From JASHVB01 sp035508435 (GTDB lineage: Bacteria > Pseudomonadota > Alphaproteobacteria > Acetobacterales > Acetobacteraceae): a DNA stretch of 64,000 nt. Positions within the stretch are counted from its first letter, which is position 1, and every line of letters begins with the position of its first letter. The position numbers and the translations under genes were made by a program. The notes under the pieces were generated by a model that was not told the origin of the DNA, searched no databases, and saw only the letters and a program-made list of their open reading frames with translations. The DNA is taken from the NCBI GenBank assembly GCA_035508435.1, contig DATJNA010000095.1, positions 25,064 to 89,063 on the forward strand, written 5' to 3'. Positions 1 through 7,859 of the stretch are shown piece after piece.

Positions 1-636
1 TACCAGGAGTTGGCCGACGACGGACCATACCGGATCGACGGCGAGTCGATCGGCCGGCGCGCGCTGCGCAACACCTGCCTCGCGTATCTGGCGGCCGGGG
101 TACCGAAGAACGGCGCCACGGTGGCGAAACAGCAATTCGACACGTGGAGCAATATGACCGATGTGCTGGCCGCGCTCTCGGTGCTGAGTCATATCGATGG
201 CCGCGAGCGCACCAGCGCGCTGAAGAATTTCTATAACGCGTGGCACGAGGTGGACCTTGTGCTGGACAAGTGGTTCGCGATCCAGGCGATGTCGGAGCTC
301 GCGACGCCCGAGGTGGTGCGCAGGCTGACGGAGCATAAGGATTTCGACCTGCGCAACCCAAACCGCGTGCGAGCGCTGGTCAGCAGCTTCGTCAGCGGCA
401 ATCCGGCGCGGTTCCATGACGCGTCCGGCGAGGGCTATCGGTTCCTCGCCGACATCATCATCGAACTCGATCCGCGCAATCCGCAGGTGGCGGCGCGGAT
501 GGTTGCCCCGCTCGGCCAATGGCGCCGCTTCGACGTGGACCGCGAGGCGCTGATGCAGCGGGAGTTGCAGCGCATTCTGGAGTCACCAGGCCTGTCACGC
601 AACACGTTCGAAATGGTGTCGAAGAGTCTGGCGTGA
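1..636 (+). CDS. pepN: Aminopeptidase N, C-terminal part (gene starts before the window)
   Basis: This is the C-terminal ~211 residues of an M1-family aminopeptidase N, a cytosolic zinc exopeptidase that removes N-terminal residues from peptides. The reading frame is open to the first base of the window, so the catalytic HEXXH domain lies upstream and is not seen. What is visible is the all-helical C-terminal domain of the E. coli PepN type, with the family landmarks NMTDVLAAL, DKWFAIQA, NPNRVRALV, GYRFLADIII and NPQVAARM followed by WRRFD. The TTG at position 10 is internal, not a start. The frame ends with TGA at 634-636, followed closely by the next gene on the same strand. Confidence 0.93.
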   Translation, partial: YQELADDGPYRIDGESIGRRALRNTCLAYLAAGVPKNGATVAKQQFDTWSNMTDVLAALSVLSHIDGRERTSALKNFYNAWHEVDLVLDKWFAIQAMSELATPEVVRRLTEHKDFDLRNPNRVRALVSSFVSGNPARFHDASGEGYRFLADIIIELDPRNPQVAARMVAPLGQWRRFDVDREALMQRELQRILESPGLSRNTFEMVSKSLA

Positions 637-667
637 CCACAACCTTACTCCCGCGCCACGGGAGACA

Positions 668-1930
668 ATGACCGGTCCCTCACTAGCGAGCCCACGCATG
701 CCCTCCGTTCTTTTCCAAAACTTTCGCTTGCTCGATCCTCGCCGCAATGAATTGCTCGACGGCATGGAGGTGCTCGTCGAGGACAACCTCGTTCGGGAGG
801 TCTCCGACTGGGCCATCACCGGCATCGGACCGTACCGCATCGATCTCGGTGGCCGCACGCTGATGCCGGGGCTGATCGACGCGCATATTCACGTCGTGCT
901 CACCGAGGTGAACCTGCGCTTGCTCGCCGACGTGCCACTGACATTGCTGGCCGCCAAGGCGTCGGCCTCGATGCGTGCGATGCTGATGCGGGGCTTCACG
1001 ACGCTGCGCGATACCGGTGGTGCCGACTGGGGCATCAAGGCCGCCGTCGAGCAAGGCTTGTTCACCGGCCCGCGTTTGTTCATTGCCGGCCAGCCCCTGA
1101 GCCAGACCGGCGGCCACGCCGACCACCGCATGCGCACCCAAACCACGGTGCTGTGCCCTTGTTGCTCCGGCCTCGCTTGGACGTCGCGCGTTGCCGACGG
1201 CGTGCCGGATGTCATCAAGGCGACACGCGATGAGCTGCGCAAGGGCGCCGACCACATCAAGCTGATGGTCTCGGGCGGTGTTGCGTCGCAGGCCGATCCG
1301 TTGGAGAGCCTGCAATACCGCATGGACGAGATCGAAGCCGCGGTGGAGGAGGCGACGCGCTGGGGCAGCTATGTCTGTGCCCACGCCTACAGCGCCAAGG
1401 CGATCGAACGCGCGGTGCGCGGCGGCGTGCGCACGATCGAGCATGGCAACCTGATCGATGCGCCCACCGCGAAGCTGATGGCGGAACGCGGCGCCTACAT
1501 GGTGCCGACGCTGGTCGCCTACGATTCGCTAAAGAAGCGCGGTTCGGACTATGGGCTGTCCGGCTATTCGCTGGCCAAGAACGAACTGGTGCTGCACGCC
1601 GGCCTGCGTTCGCTGGAGATCGCCCGCGCTGCGGGGGTGAAGATCGGGTTCGGCAGCGATTTGCTCGGGCAATTGCAGAACGACCATACCAACGAGTTCG
1701 CCATCCGCCGCGAAGTGATGGGCGCGGCGGACATCATCCGTTCGGCGACGCTGGTGAATGCGGGGATCGTGCGCCAGGAAGGCGAGATCGGCGAGATCGT
1801 GCCGGGAGCGTTTGCCGACATGCTGGTGGTGGACGGCGATCCGTATCGCGACCTGGGCTTGCTGCAGAATGAAGGCCGGAATATCAAGGCGATCATGCTG
1901 GATGGGAAGTTTGTGAAAAACGAGATTTGA
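668..1930 (+). CDS. Metal-dependent amidohydrolase family protein
   Basis: A 420-residue amidohydrolase-superfamily enzyme, predicted to hydrolyse an amide, cyclic amide or imidodipeptide-like substrate in the cytosol; the substrate cannot be told from sequence. Metal ligands are visible in order: H73-x-H75 (DAHIH), K198 (HIKLM, the probable carboxylated lysine), H239 (CAHAY), H259 (IEHGN) and D331 (GSDLL). This is the binuclear-site set of the Xaa-Pro dipeptidase/imidazolonepropionase-like group. The ATG at 668 is preceded by GGGAGA at a good distance; the alternative ATG at 698 has a poorer site. It follows pepN by about 30 bp and is followed by a dispersed repeat. Length is normal for the family. 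Confidence 0.85.
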   Translation: MTGPSLASPRMPSVLFQNFRLLDPRRNELLDGMEVLVEDNLVREVSDWAITGIGPYRIDLGGRTLMPGLIDAHIHVVLTEVNLRLLADVPLTLLAAKASASMRAMLMRGFTTLRDTGGADWGIKAAVEQGLFTGPRLFIAGQPLSQTGGHADHRMRTQTTVLCPCCSGLAWTSRVADGVPDVIKATRDELRKGADHIKLMVSGGVASQADPLESLQYRMDEIEAAVEEATRWGSYVCAHAYSAKAIERAVRGGVRTIEHGNLIDAPTAKLMAERGAYMVPTLVAYDSLKKRGSDYGLSGYSLAKNELVLHAGLRSLEIARAAGVKIGFGSDLLGQLQNDHTNEFAIRREVMGAADIIRSATLVNAGIVRQEGEIGEIVPGAFADMLVVDGDPYRDLGLLQNEGRNIKAIMLDGKFVKNEI

Positions 1931-1940
1931 GGGGAGATAG

Positions 1941-2050
1941 GTCATTGCGAGGCCCGCAGGCCGCAGCAACCCTGTTCGTGAAGATGCATGAACGGCTCGT
2001 GCGCCACTTGACCAAGATTGCTTCGACCCTGACGCGCCTCGCAATGACAT
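1941..2050. repeat. Dispersed inverted repeat, family A, copy 1
   Basis: An imperfect palindrome: the left end reads gtcattgcgaggc and the right end reads gcctcgcaatgac. The same ends recur at 3329, 25453, 29530, 31545 and 37663 and partly at 16436 and 24287. It sits in the gap between the amidohydrolase and the LLM oxidoreductase gene. It may act as a transcription attenuator or be a relic of a small non-autonomous element. Confidence 0.75.
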
Positions 2051-2130
2051 ACTGTCCCTCTTGACTCTTCGGCGCCATTGCGGCGGAGTACTCGCCAGTA
2101 GCGCGGGGCAGAACCAAGAAATTCGGCATC

Positions 2131-3318
2131 TTGTACGAACTGCAACTGCCACGCCCATGGGGGCCGGGCGATGAGCAACGGCTGTATCAGAACGCGCTGG
2201 AGCAAGTCGAGCTGGCGGATCGGATGGGCTACGACTACGCCTGGGAAGTAGAGCATCATTTCCTTGAGGAGTACTCCCATTCCCCCGCCCCCGAAGTGTT
2301 CCTCGGCGCCGCCAGCCAGCGGACCAAGAACATCCGGCTCGGCCACGGCATCGTGCAGCTCACCACCAATCCGCCGCAGCGCGTGGCCGAGCGCATTGCC
2401 TGCCTCGATCTCGTGTCCAACGGCCGCGTCGAGATGGGCACCGGCGAATCCGCCTCCATCACCGAGCTCGGCGGTTTCGGCCGCGAGATGGAGACCAAGC
2501 GCGAGGTCTGGGAAGACGCGATTCGCTGCATCATCCCAATGTTCAAGGACCAGGGAGTCGAGCTCGACACCAAGTGGCACAAGATGCCGATGCGCAACGT
2601 GCTGCCCAAGCCGGTGCAGAAGCCGCATCCGCCCCTCTGGGTCGCTTGCTCGCAGCTCGAAACGATCGAGATGGCCGGGCGGCGCGGCATGGGTGCGCTC
2701 GGCTTCCAGTTCCTGTCCGCCGACGCCGCGCATGCCTGGGTGCACGCCTATTACAACAGCTTCGTCAAGCGGCAGGAGAAGCTGGCCGACTACAACACCA
2801 ATCCGAACATCGCCCTGGTCAGCTATTTCATGTGCGCCGAGACCGATGAGGAAGCGCGTCGCCGTGCCGACGGTGCCACGTTCTTCCAGTTTGCCTTGCG
2901 CTATTACGGCGCCAGCTCCGGACGCAAGCGCCCCGATCCCTACACCGTCAACATGTGGGACGAATACAACAAGTGGAAGCGCGAGAACCCCGAAGCCGCG
3001 GCGCGCGCACTGTCGGGCGGCCTGATCGGTTCGCCGGAGACGCTGCGCCGCAAGCTGCGCCGGTTCGAAACCTCCAACATCGACCAGGTCATCTTGCTCA
3101 ACCAGGCCGGCAAGAATGCCCATGCGCATATCTGCGAAAGCCTGGAACTGTTCGCGCGCGAAGTGATGCCGGAGTTCCACGCCAGCGAGCCCGCGCACCA
3201 GGACTGGAAGCGCAAGGTGTTGGCCGGCGAAATCGAGCTGGAGGAGATCGATACGCAGCCGTTCCGCGATCGGTTCGGGCCGAACACGGTGCCGATTCCG
3301 CAGGCGGCGGCGGAGTAG
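2131..3318 (+). CDS. LLM class flavin-dependent oxidoreductase
   Basis: A 395-residue bacterial luciferase-like monooxygenase, expected to use reduced FMN to oxidise an organic substrate that cannot be named from sequence. The N-terminus (FGILYELQLPRPW) and the block GHGIVQLTTNPPQRVAERIA followed by DLVSNGRVEMGTGES are typical of the TIM-barrel LLM family; QPFRDRFGP is near the C-terminus. Start uncertain: TTG at 2131 would cut into the first beta strand, because the in-frame residues KKFGI precede it back to a stop at 2062 and no ATG or GTG occurs there. The real start may be the ATT at 2077 or another non-standard codon, or a base change may have destroyed the ATG. It stands alone between two family A repeats. 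Confidence 0.85.
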   Translation: MYELQLPRPWGPGDEQRLYQNALEQVELADRMGYDYAWEVEHHFLEEYSHSPAPEVFLGAASQRTKNIRLGHGIVQLTTNPPQRVAERIACLDLVSNGRVEMGTGESASITELGGFGREMETKREVWEDAIRCIIPMFKDQGVELDTKWHKMPMRNVLPKPVQKPHPPLWVACSQLETIEMAGRRGMGALGFQFLSADAAHAWVHAYYNSFVKRQEKLADYNTNPNIALVSYFMCAETDEEARRRADGATFFQFALRYYGASSGRKRPDPYTVNMWDEYNKWKRENPEAAARALSGGLIGSPETLRRKLRRFETSNIDQVILLNQAGKNAHAHICESLELFAREVMPEFHASEPAHQDWKRKVLAGEIELEEIDTQPFRDRFGPNTVPIPQAAAE

Positions 3319-3328
3319 CGCCCTCAAT

Positions 3329-3453
3329 TGTCATTGCGGGGCCCCGCAGGGGCCGCAGCAACCTCGGTCGTGCGGGTGCTTAATCCCGCGTGCATCCCAC
3401 GACCGAGGTTGCCGCGTCCCGCCACGCTACGCTGGCGGTCCTCGCATTGACAT
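3329..3453. repeat. Dispersed inverted repeat, family A, copy 2
   Basis: The left arm is tgtcattgcggggccccgc and the right arm ends gcggtcctcgcattgaca. A second internal motif, aacctcggtcgtgcggg, is mirrored by cacgaccgaggttgc. It lies between convergent genes (LLM oxidoreductase and serB). Its right arm overlaps the 3' end of serB and supplies that protein's last residues and stop codon at 3427-3429. Confidence 0.8.
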
Positions 3454-4323
3454 CGGGACGATGTCCTCCCCCCGATATCCCTGCGCGAACAGCAGCGCAC
3501 GCAGGCCGGCATGATCCACGCGCGCCTGCGCTGCCGCGGCGACGATCGGCTTGGCGCGGAACGCCACGCCGAGACCGGCGGCGCGCAGCATGTCCAAATC
3601 GTTCGCGCCGTCGCCCACCGCCAGCGTCGCCGCCAGGGGCAGGCCACGTTCCGCCGCCAGTGTGGTCAGCGTATGCAGCTTGGTGTCCCGGTCGAGGATT
3701 GGCTCGGCGACTCGCCCGGTCAGGACCGCGCCGTCATCCAGCAGCACATTGGAGCGATGCAGGTCGAAGCCGCACGCCGCGGCAACGCGTGAGGTGAAGA
3801 AGCTGAAGCCGCCGGAAACCAGCACCGCATAGGCGCCGTGCGCACGCATCGTCGCGACCAGTTCCTGCGCCCCATCGGTCAGGCGCACGCGCTGCCAGGT
3901 GCGTTCAAGCGCGTCCACGCGGAGGCCGCGGAGCATCGCCACGCGCTCGCGCAGGGCAGCCTTGAAATCCAGTTCGCCATTCATCGCGCGCGCGGTGATC
4001 GCGGCGATGCGGTCTTTCAATCCAGCGAAATCGGCCAGTTCGTCGAGCGTCTCGCCGGTTACGATCGTGCTGTCCATGTCGGCCACGAGCAATCGCTTGC
4101 GGCGGTTCTCGGTCGGGGTGGCGATGGCATCGATGGGTAGGTCGCGCAGAGCATCGCGCACGATTGCCGTGTCGGGAGGCGCAGTCAGCGGAATTTCGGC
4201 CGCCTCTCCAGGCGAAAGAACGATGGGATCGCCGCCGCCGACCGCCTCGTGCACGCGCGCGATGATCGCCGGAGTCAGCGCAGTCGCGTTGCGGTCGACG
4301 ACCAACGTAAGGACATGCGGCAT
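3427..4323 (-). CDS. serB: Phosphoserine phosphatase SerB
   Basis: A 298-residue HAD-superfamily phosphatase catalysing the last step of serine biosynthesis, O-phosphoserine to serine. The catalytic DxDxT motif is D82-M-D84-S-T, followed by GETLDELADF; VLVSGGF is motif II, and the acidic motif GDGANDLDM with GLGVAFRAKP lies near residue 238. An N-terminal ACT-like regulatory segment of about 75 residues precedes the catalytic domain, as in enterobacterial and alphaproteobacterial SerB. The start at 4323 (MPHVLTLVV) fits the family; the frame upstream runs into a repeat and is not credible. Oddity: the last eight residues are encoded by a family A repeat, so the native C-terminus was probably replaced when the repeat arrived. 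Confidence 0.93.
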   Translation of the reverse strand: MPHVLTLVVDRNATALTPAIIARVHEAVGGGDPIVLSPGEAAEIPLTAPPDTAIVRDALRDLPIDAIATPTENRRKRLLVADMDSTIVTGETLDELADFAGLKDRIAAITARAMNGELDFKAALRERVAMLRGLRVDALERTWQRVRLTDGAQELVATMRAHGAYAVLVSGGFSFFTSRVAAACGFDLHRSNVLLDDGAVLTGRVAEPILDRDTKLHTLTTLAAERGLPLAATLAVGDGANDLDMLRAAGLGVAFRAKPIVAAAAQARVDHAGLRALLFAQGYRGEDIVPMSMRGPPA

Positions 4324-4360
4324 GTGGCTCGTGTGGCAGCAGGCGAATGGGCAAGACGTT

Positions 4361-4457
4361 CCCCCCTCCCCTCGCGGGAGGGGGCTGGGGGGTGCGGACA
4401 GCCAAAATGGTGGTTGTACGGACGCCTCCCCCAACCCCCTCCCGCAAGAGGAGGGGG
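4361..4457. repeat. Dispersed inverted repeat, family B, copy 1
   Basis: The left arm ccctcgcgggagggggctg is complementary, with few mismatches, to the right arm starting ccaaccccctcccgcaagag. The loop is about 25 bp. A close relative is at 55911-56020. It lies between the end of the aminotransferase gene and the start of serB (both on the minus strand), where a hairpin could limit read-through. Confidence 0.75.
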
Positions 4458-4475
4458 AGTCTCTGTCCGCGTCGG

Positions 4476-5624
4476 CTACTGCGCTACCTCCCGAAACGCT
4501 TCGATGAACCGATCCACATCCGCCGCGTCGTTATAGACGTGCGGACTGACGCGCAGCCGGCCCAGCCGCACCGCGGCGTAGACCTGCGCAGCGGCCAGAC
4601 GCTCGCCGAGGCCCTGCGGCATGCCATTGGGAAAGCCCAGGCTCAGGATATGGGGTGCGCGCAATCGACGCTCGGGCACCTCCACGGCGTTGTCGCGCAA
4701 TCCATCGGCCAGCCGATCGGTCAGCATCCGCAGTCGTTCGCCGATGGCCTGCCATCCCCATGCCGCCACTTGCTCCATCCCGATCGCTGCCATCTCCAGC
4801 GAGACGAAGAAATCGCGCTCCCCCATGTCGAACCGGCGTGCCCCATCGACATAGGCGAGATCACGCAGATACGGCGCTTGCTCCGAATTCACCGCCCGCC
4901 GAGCGGCACCGGTTTGCTCAAGCGGCTCGCCTTGCTGATGGCGTTTGGCGACGTACAGGAACGCCCGCCCGTACGGCCCGAGCGCCCATTTATAAGTCGG
5001 GAACGCGACGAAATCCGGCTCCAGCGCCTGCACGTCCAGCCCCATCACTCCCGCCGCATGCGTTGCATCGATCAGCAGCGCCGCGCCATGGCGGCGCAGC
5101 GACGCGACAACACGCGACAGATCCACAGCGCAGCCATCCGACCAATGCACGCAGGAGATCGAGGCGAGAGCGACCGGCGGCGCGCCGGGCCGTTCGATCG
5201 CCTCCAGCAATATCGCGGTCCAATCCCCGTCGCCCGGCTGCGGCACCGTCTCGATCCGCCAGTCCGCTCGCGCGGCGCGGGTGCGCCATTCCAGCACCGG
5301 CGAGATATGGTCGTCCTGCAACACCAGCACGCGAGAACCAGGCGGAGGCGAGAGCAGTTTTCCCGCGGTGGCAACTCCGTAGCTGACCGATGGAGTCAGT
5401 GCGATGTCCGTCGGGTCGGCGTTGATCAACGCGGCGGCGGCACGGCGAACTCGATCGACCTGACTCTGCTGGAAATCGGCCGGCACCCTCCATGGCTGGC
5501 CCTTGCGCGCCATGGCGGCGCGTCCCGCTGCCATCGCGGCGAGCGGCAGCGGGCTCCAGGACGCGGCGTTCAGGTAGCAGACCTCACGCGGGATATCGAA
5601 CAAGTGGCGTTGCGATGGCAGCAT
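4476..5624 (-). CDS. Class V aminotransferase family PLP enzyme
   Basis: A 382-residue fold-type I PLP enzyme of the class V (NifS/kynureninase-like) family. The Schiff-base lysine is K212 in FPTYKWALGPYG, preceded by the cofactor-binding segment LLIDATHAAGVMG with the Asp that holds the pyridine nitrogen. The N-terminus FDIPREVCYLNAASWSPLP aligns with the substrate-entry region of such enzymes, and the C-terminus has RVSPHVYND followed by DVDRFIEAF. No catalytic cysteine loop of a cysteine desulfurase is evident, so an aminotransferase or lyase activity is more likely; the substrate is unknown. It shares strand and direction with the cupin gene 25 bp upstream and may be co-transcribed with it. 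Confidence 0.85.
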   Translation of the reverse strand: MLPSQRHLFDIPREVCYLNAASWSPLPLAAMAAGRAAMARKGQPWRVPADFQQSQVDRVRRAAAALINADPTDIALTPSVSYGVATAGKLLSPPPGSRVLVLQDDHISPVLEWRTRAARADWRIETVPQPGDGDWTAILLEAIERPGAPPVALASISCVHWSDGCAVDLSRVVASLRRHGAALLIDATHAAGVMGLDVQALEPDFVAFPTYKWALGPYGRAFLYVAKRHQQGEPLEQTGAARRAVNSEQAPYLRDLAYVDGARRFDMGERDFFVSLEMAAIGMEQVAAWGWQAIGERLRMLTDRLADGLRDNAVEVPERRLRAPHILSLGFPNGMPQGLGERLAAAQVYAAVRLGRLRVSPHVYNDAADVDRFIEAFREVAQ

Positions 5625-5649
5625 GGGCGGCGGCTTTCCCTCGCGATCT

Positions 5650-6120
5650 TCAGAACGGCCTGCCGTCCTTGCGGGTGAAGTGGGGCGTGCCGTCCGGCTG
5701 CACTTCCAGATGCATGTCGATATCCGGATAGGTCACGACGTCATCCGGTGTGCGATCGCCAATCACCAGCAGCAGCACATCTCGCTCGGATCGATTCAGG
5801 AAGCGATGCGCATTGCCGGTGCCGGCGGGGAAGCCGGCGCACATGCCGGCTTGCAGCGTCTCGGCGCCGGCATTCGTCTCCAGCACGACTTCGCCTTGCA
5901 GCACGTAAATGAACTCGTCCTGCCTGAGGTGGGCGTGACGAGACGAGGATTGCCCGCCCGGCACGATGCGCGTCAGGTTCACGCCGAAATTTGTCAGGCC
6001 CGCATGGTCGCCGAGCCGGCGATTCCAGCGCTGCTGATTGGCGGCACGATAGGGCTCCGGGTAGCCGGTGGCATTGCTCTCCGGCAGCGTCATCGGGTCG
6101 AAGCCGGAAGTATCCGGCAT
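5650..6120 (-). CDS. Cupin domain-containing protein
   Basis: A 156-residue single-domain cupin. The metal-binding cupin motif 1 is SSSRHAHLRQDEFIYVLQGE (two His and a Glu), and motif 2 is PAGTGNAHRFLNRS. It is a double-stranded beta-helix protein expected to bind a divalent metal and a small ligand; such proteins range from dioxygenases and isomerases to sensors, so the role is not assigned. It precedes the aminotransferase gene on the same strand with a 25-bp gap, so the two may act on related metabolites. The upstream gap to msrQ is filled by a 19-bp tandem repeat. Confidence 0.85.
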   Translation of the reverse strand: MPDTSGFDPMTLPESNATGYPEPYRAANQQRWNRRLGDHAGLTNFGVNLTRIVPGGQSSSRHAHLRQDEFIYVLQGEVVLETNAGAETLQAGMCAGFPAGTGNAHRFLNRSERDVLLLVIGDRTPDDVVTYPDIDMHLEVQPDGTPHFTRKDGRPF

Positions 6121-6141
6121 GGTTGCTGTCCTCCTGAGCCG

Positions 6142-6231
6142 GCCTGCATCACCCTAACCGGCCTGAATCACTCCAAGCGGCCTGAATCACTCCAAGCGGC
6201 CTGCATCACTCCAAGCGGCCTGCATCTCACC
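6142..6231. repeat. 19-bp tandem repeat, about 4.7 copies
   Basis: The unit is gcctgaatcactccaagcg, repeated head to tail at 6142, 6161, 6180, 6199 and (partial) 6218. The two central copies are identical and the outer ones differ at a few positions. The array starts downstream of the cupin start codon on the plus strand and overlaps the last codons of msrQ (stop at 6227-6229), so it looks like repeated duplication of sequence just past the msrQ 3' end. Confidence 0.9.
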
Positions 6232-7081
6232 CGGCCCGCGCCACCGCGACACGGCGGCCTCGCCGCAAGATCGGTGCGATCCGCCGGCCCAGAATGACGA
6301 GGCCAAGCGCCAATGTCACCAGCGCCACGTAATGCGCCGGACGCAGCCCGAAGTGCAGTGTCTCGTTCGCCGCCAGCACGCGCCACGGATTGATATGCGT
6401 GTTGATTGCGTACCAGCCGAACTCGATGAAGGCGGCGGCGCAGCCCGACAGCACGGCCAGCAGAGGATAGATCGCGACGGGGCGTTGCCAGCGCATCGGC
6501 AAGGCGCGCCACAGCATCAGCCACACATAGAGGCCGGCGACGAACACGGGCTCCGATACGTTGGCCTTCGACTGGATGAAATAATGCAGCAGCGCGACGG
6601 CGGCGAGCGGATAGGCCAGCCGGTGCAGCCGCTTCCACCAGCGCCCCATGCGGCGGATCGCGCCGTCGGTCGAGGTGACGCCGAGCGCGACCAGGCCAAG
6701 CAAAACAACGAATCCGATGGTCAGGTAGAAGCGATGCACGATCTCGGAGGCAACCACCACCAGGTCGCCCTTCTGCTGCACGATGTACAGCGAGAAATGC
6801 ACCACGGCGTAGGCCAGCGCGGTCAGCCCCAGCATGCGCCGCACCAGCAGCAATTTGCCCCAGTCCAGCGCCGCGCGCAGCGGCGTGACGGAGAGGGCGA
6901 TCAGAAGGAAGCGGATTGCCCACAGGCCGATCTCGTGGATCGCCTCGTTGATCGGCCGCGCGCCGAGATTGTCCTCGGCCCACCACACCGCCGTCAGCAG
7001 GCCGGGGACACAGACGGTGGCAAGCACCGCCGCCTTGAACGGCAGGAACCTGCCTCGTCGGTCACGCCAGGGAACCATCAT
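6227..7081 (-). CDS. msrQ: Heme-binding membrane subunit MsrQ of the protein-methionine-sulfoxide reductase
   Basis: A 284-residue integral membrane b-type cytochrome of the MsrQ/YedZ (ferric reductase-like) family, which passes electrons across the inner membrane to the periplasmic molybdoenzyme MsrP for repair of oxidised methionine. Several hydrophobic helices are evident. Candidate heme-ligand histidines lie in YAVVHFSLYI, RLHRLAYPLAAV and VALLHYFIQSKA; the block RRMLGLTALAYAVVHF is a family signature. The ATG-ATG start at 7079-7081 has CGGAGGTGG just upstream, which settles the start against longer extensions. Oddity: no msrP is adjacent, although the two are usually one operon, so the partner must be elsewhere or lost. 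Confidence 0.92.
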   Translation of the reverse strand: MMVPWRDRRGRFLPFKAAVLATVCVPGLLTAVWWAEDNLGARPINEAIHEIGLWAIRFLLIALSVTPLRAALDWGKLLLVRRMLGLTALAYAVVHFSLYIVQQKGDLVVVASEIVHRFYLTIGFVVLLGLVALGVTSTDGAIRRMGRWWKRLHRLAYPLAAVALLHYFIQSKANVSEPVFVAGLYVWLMLWRALPMRWQRPVAIYPLLAVLSGCAAAFIEFGWYAINTHINPWRVLAANETLHFGLRPAHYVALVTLALGLVILGRRIAPILRRGRRVAVARAG

Positions 7082-7187
7082 TGCCGACCACCTCCGGCTG
7101 CGCATGTGGGTGCTGGCGATCGCTCTGCCAGCGATATCGCGTATCGGTCCCGGCCAACGGGGGGGCGTTACAGACCTGTCCGAAGGT

Positions 7188-7799
7188 TCATCTGTTGGGC
7201 GGCGGCATGGGCATGCCATGCGCCATGGCGGCAATGTCCATCTTCTGGTAGCCGGGCGGTGGAGCGAACAAGTCGGCCGATTGCGGACCGTAGGCGACGC
7301 TGACGGCTTCCAGGCCGCCATTCGGCTGGCCGGGATCGTCGCTCTTGGCGCGCAGCAGCACGCCGTCGCTGCTGATGCAGACCTTGCCGCTGTGGCCCTC
7401 CCGCTGTGCCTCATACACGGTGCAGCTAATGCCCGCGACGGTGTCGCTGCCGATGCGGGACAAGGTGGCACCGGTGGTGTCGAACGTCATGATCCGCTTC
7501 GGATCGTACAGCATGTCCATGTACATGTGCTGCGGCTGCATCACGATGGTCATGCGCCCCGCGGTCCGGTCGACAATGGAGAAGTTCGGCTGGCCTGTCG
7601 GCTCGATGCGGATCTTGGTGCCCGCGTCGGTGAAGTACATGCGGACCGTGTCGGAGCGATGATCGCCCGGCCGCGTGTTGTCCACGTGATAGGTCACCGC
7701 GACGTCGCGGCTGGGCTGGAACAGCGGCTGGCTCTGCGCCGTGGCGGCCAGCACCGTCGCGATCAGGGCGGCGGTCAGAGCCGTAGTCTTGCCAATCAT
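7188..7799 (-). CDS. Secreted or periplasmic protein of unknown function
   Basis: A 203-residue protein with a clear Sec signal peptide (MIGKTTALTAALIATVLAAT, cleavage near AQSQP). The mature part is a beta-rich single domain with repeated strand-like segments: TVRMYFTDAGTKIRIEP, GRMTIVMQPQHMYMDM and GISCTVYEA. Two Cys (in ISCTVYEA and GKVCISSDG) could form a disulfide. The general layout resembles outer-membrane-lipoprotein-like sheets such as the DUF4412 group, but I cannot assign it firmly. The tail is rich in Met and Pro (MAHGMPMPPP), reminiscent of copper-binding or oxidant-buffering tails. It lies upstream of msrQ on the same strand, about 105 bp away, so a link with methionine oxidation is possible but unproven. 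Confidence 0.7.
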   Translation of the reverse strand: MIGKTTALTAALIATVLAATAQSQPLFQPSRDVAVTYHVDNTRPGDHRSDTVRMYFTDAGTKIRIEPTGQPNFSIVDRTAGRMTIVMQPQHMYMDMLYDPKRIMTFDTTGATLSRIGSDTVAGISCTVYEAQREGHSGKVCISSDGVLLRAKSDDPGQPNGGLEAVSVAYGPQSADLFAPPPGYQKMDIAAMAHGMPMPPPNR

Positions 7800-7859
7800 G
7801 TGGTTTGGCGTCCCCTAGTTACGGTTGGCTGCCGTGTGTCGTCCCTCGGCCGCGCGGGG

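Noticed and set aside
4366..4460. CRISPR or tRNA-like structure at the C-rich/G-rich palindrome
   Set aside because: There is one inverted repeat only, no direct-repeat array with spacers, and no cloverleaf.
6142..6231. CRISPR array at the 19-bp repeats
   Set aside because: The units abut without spacers and no cas gene is near.
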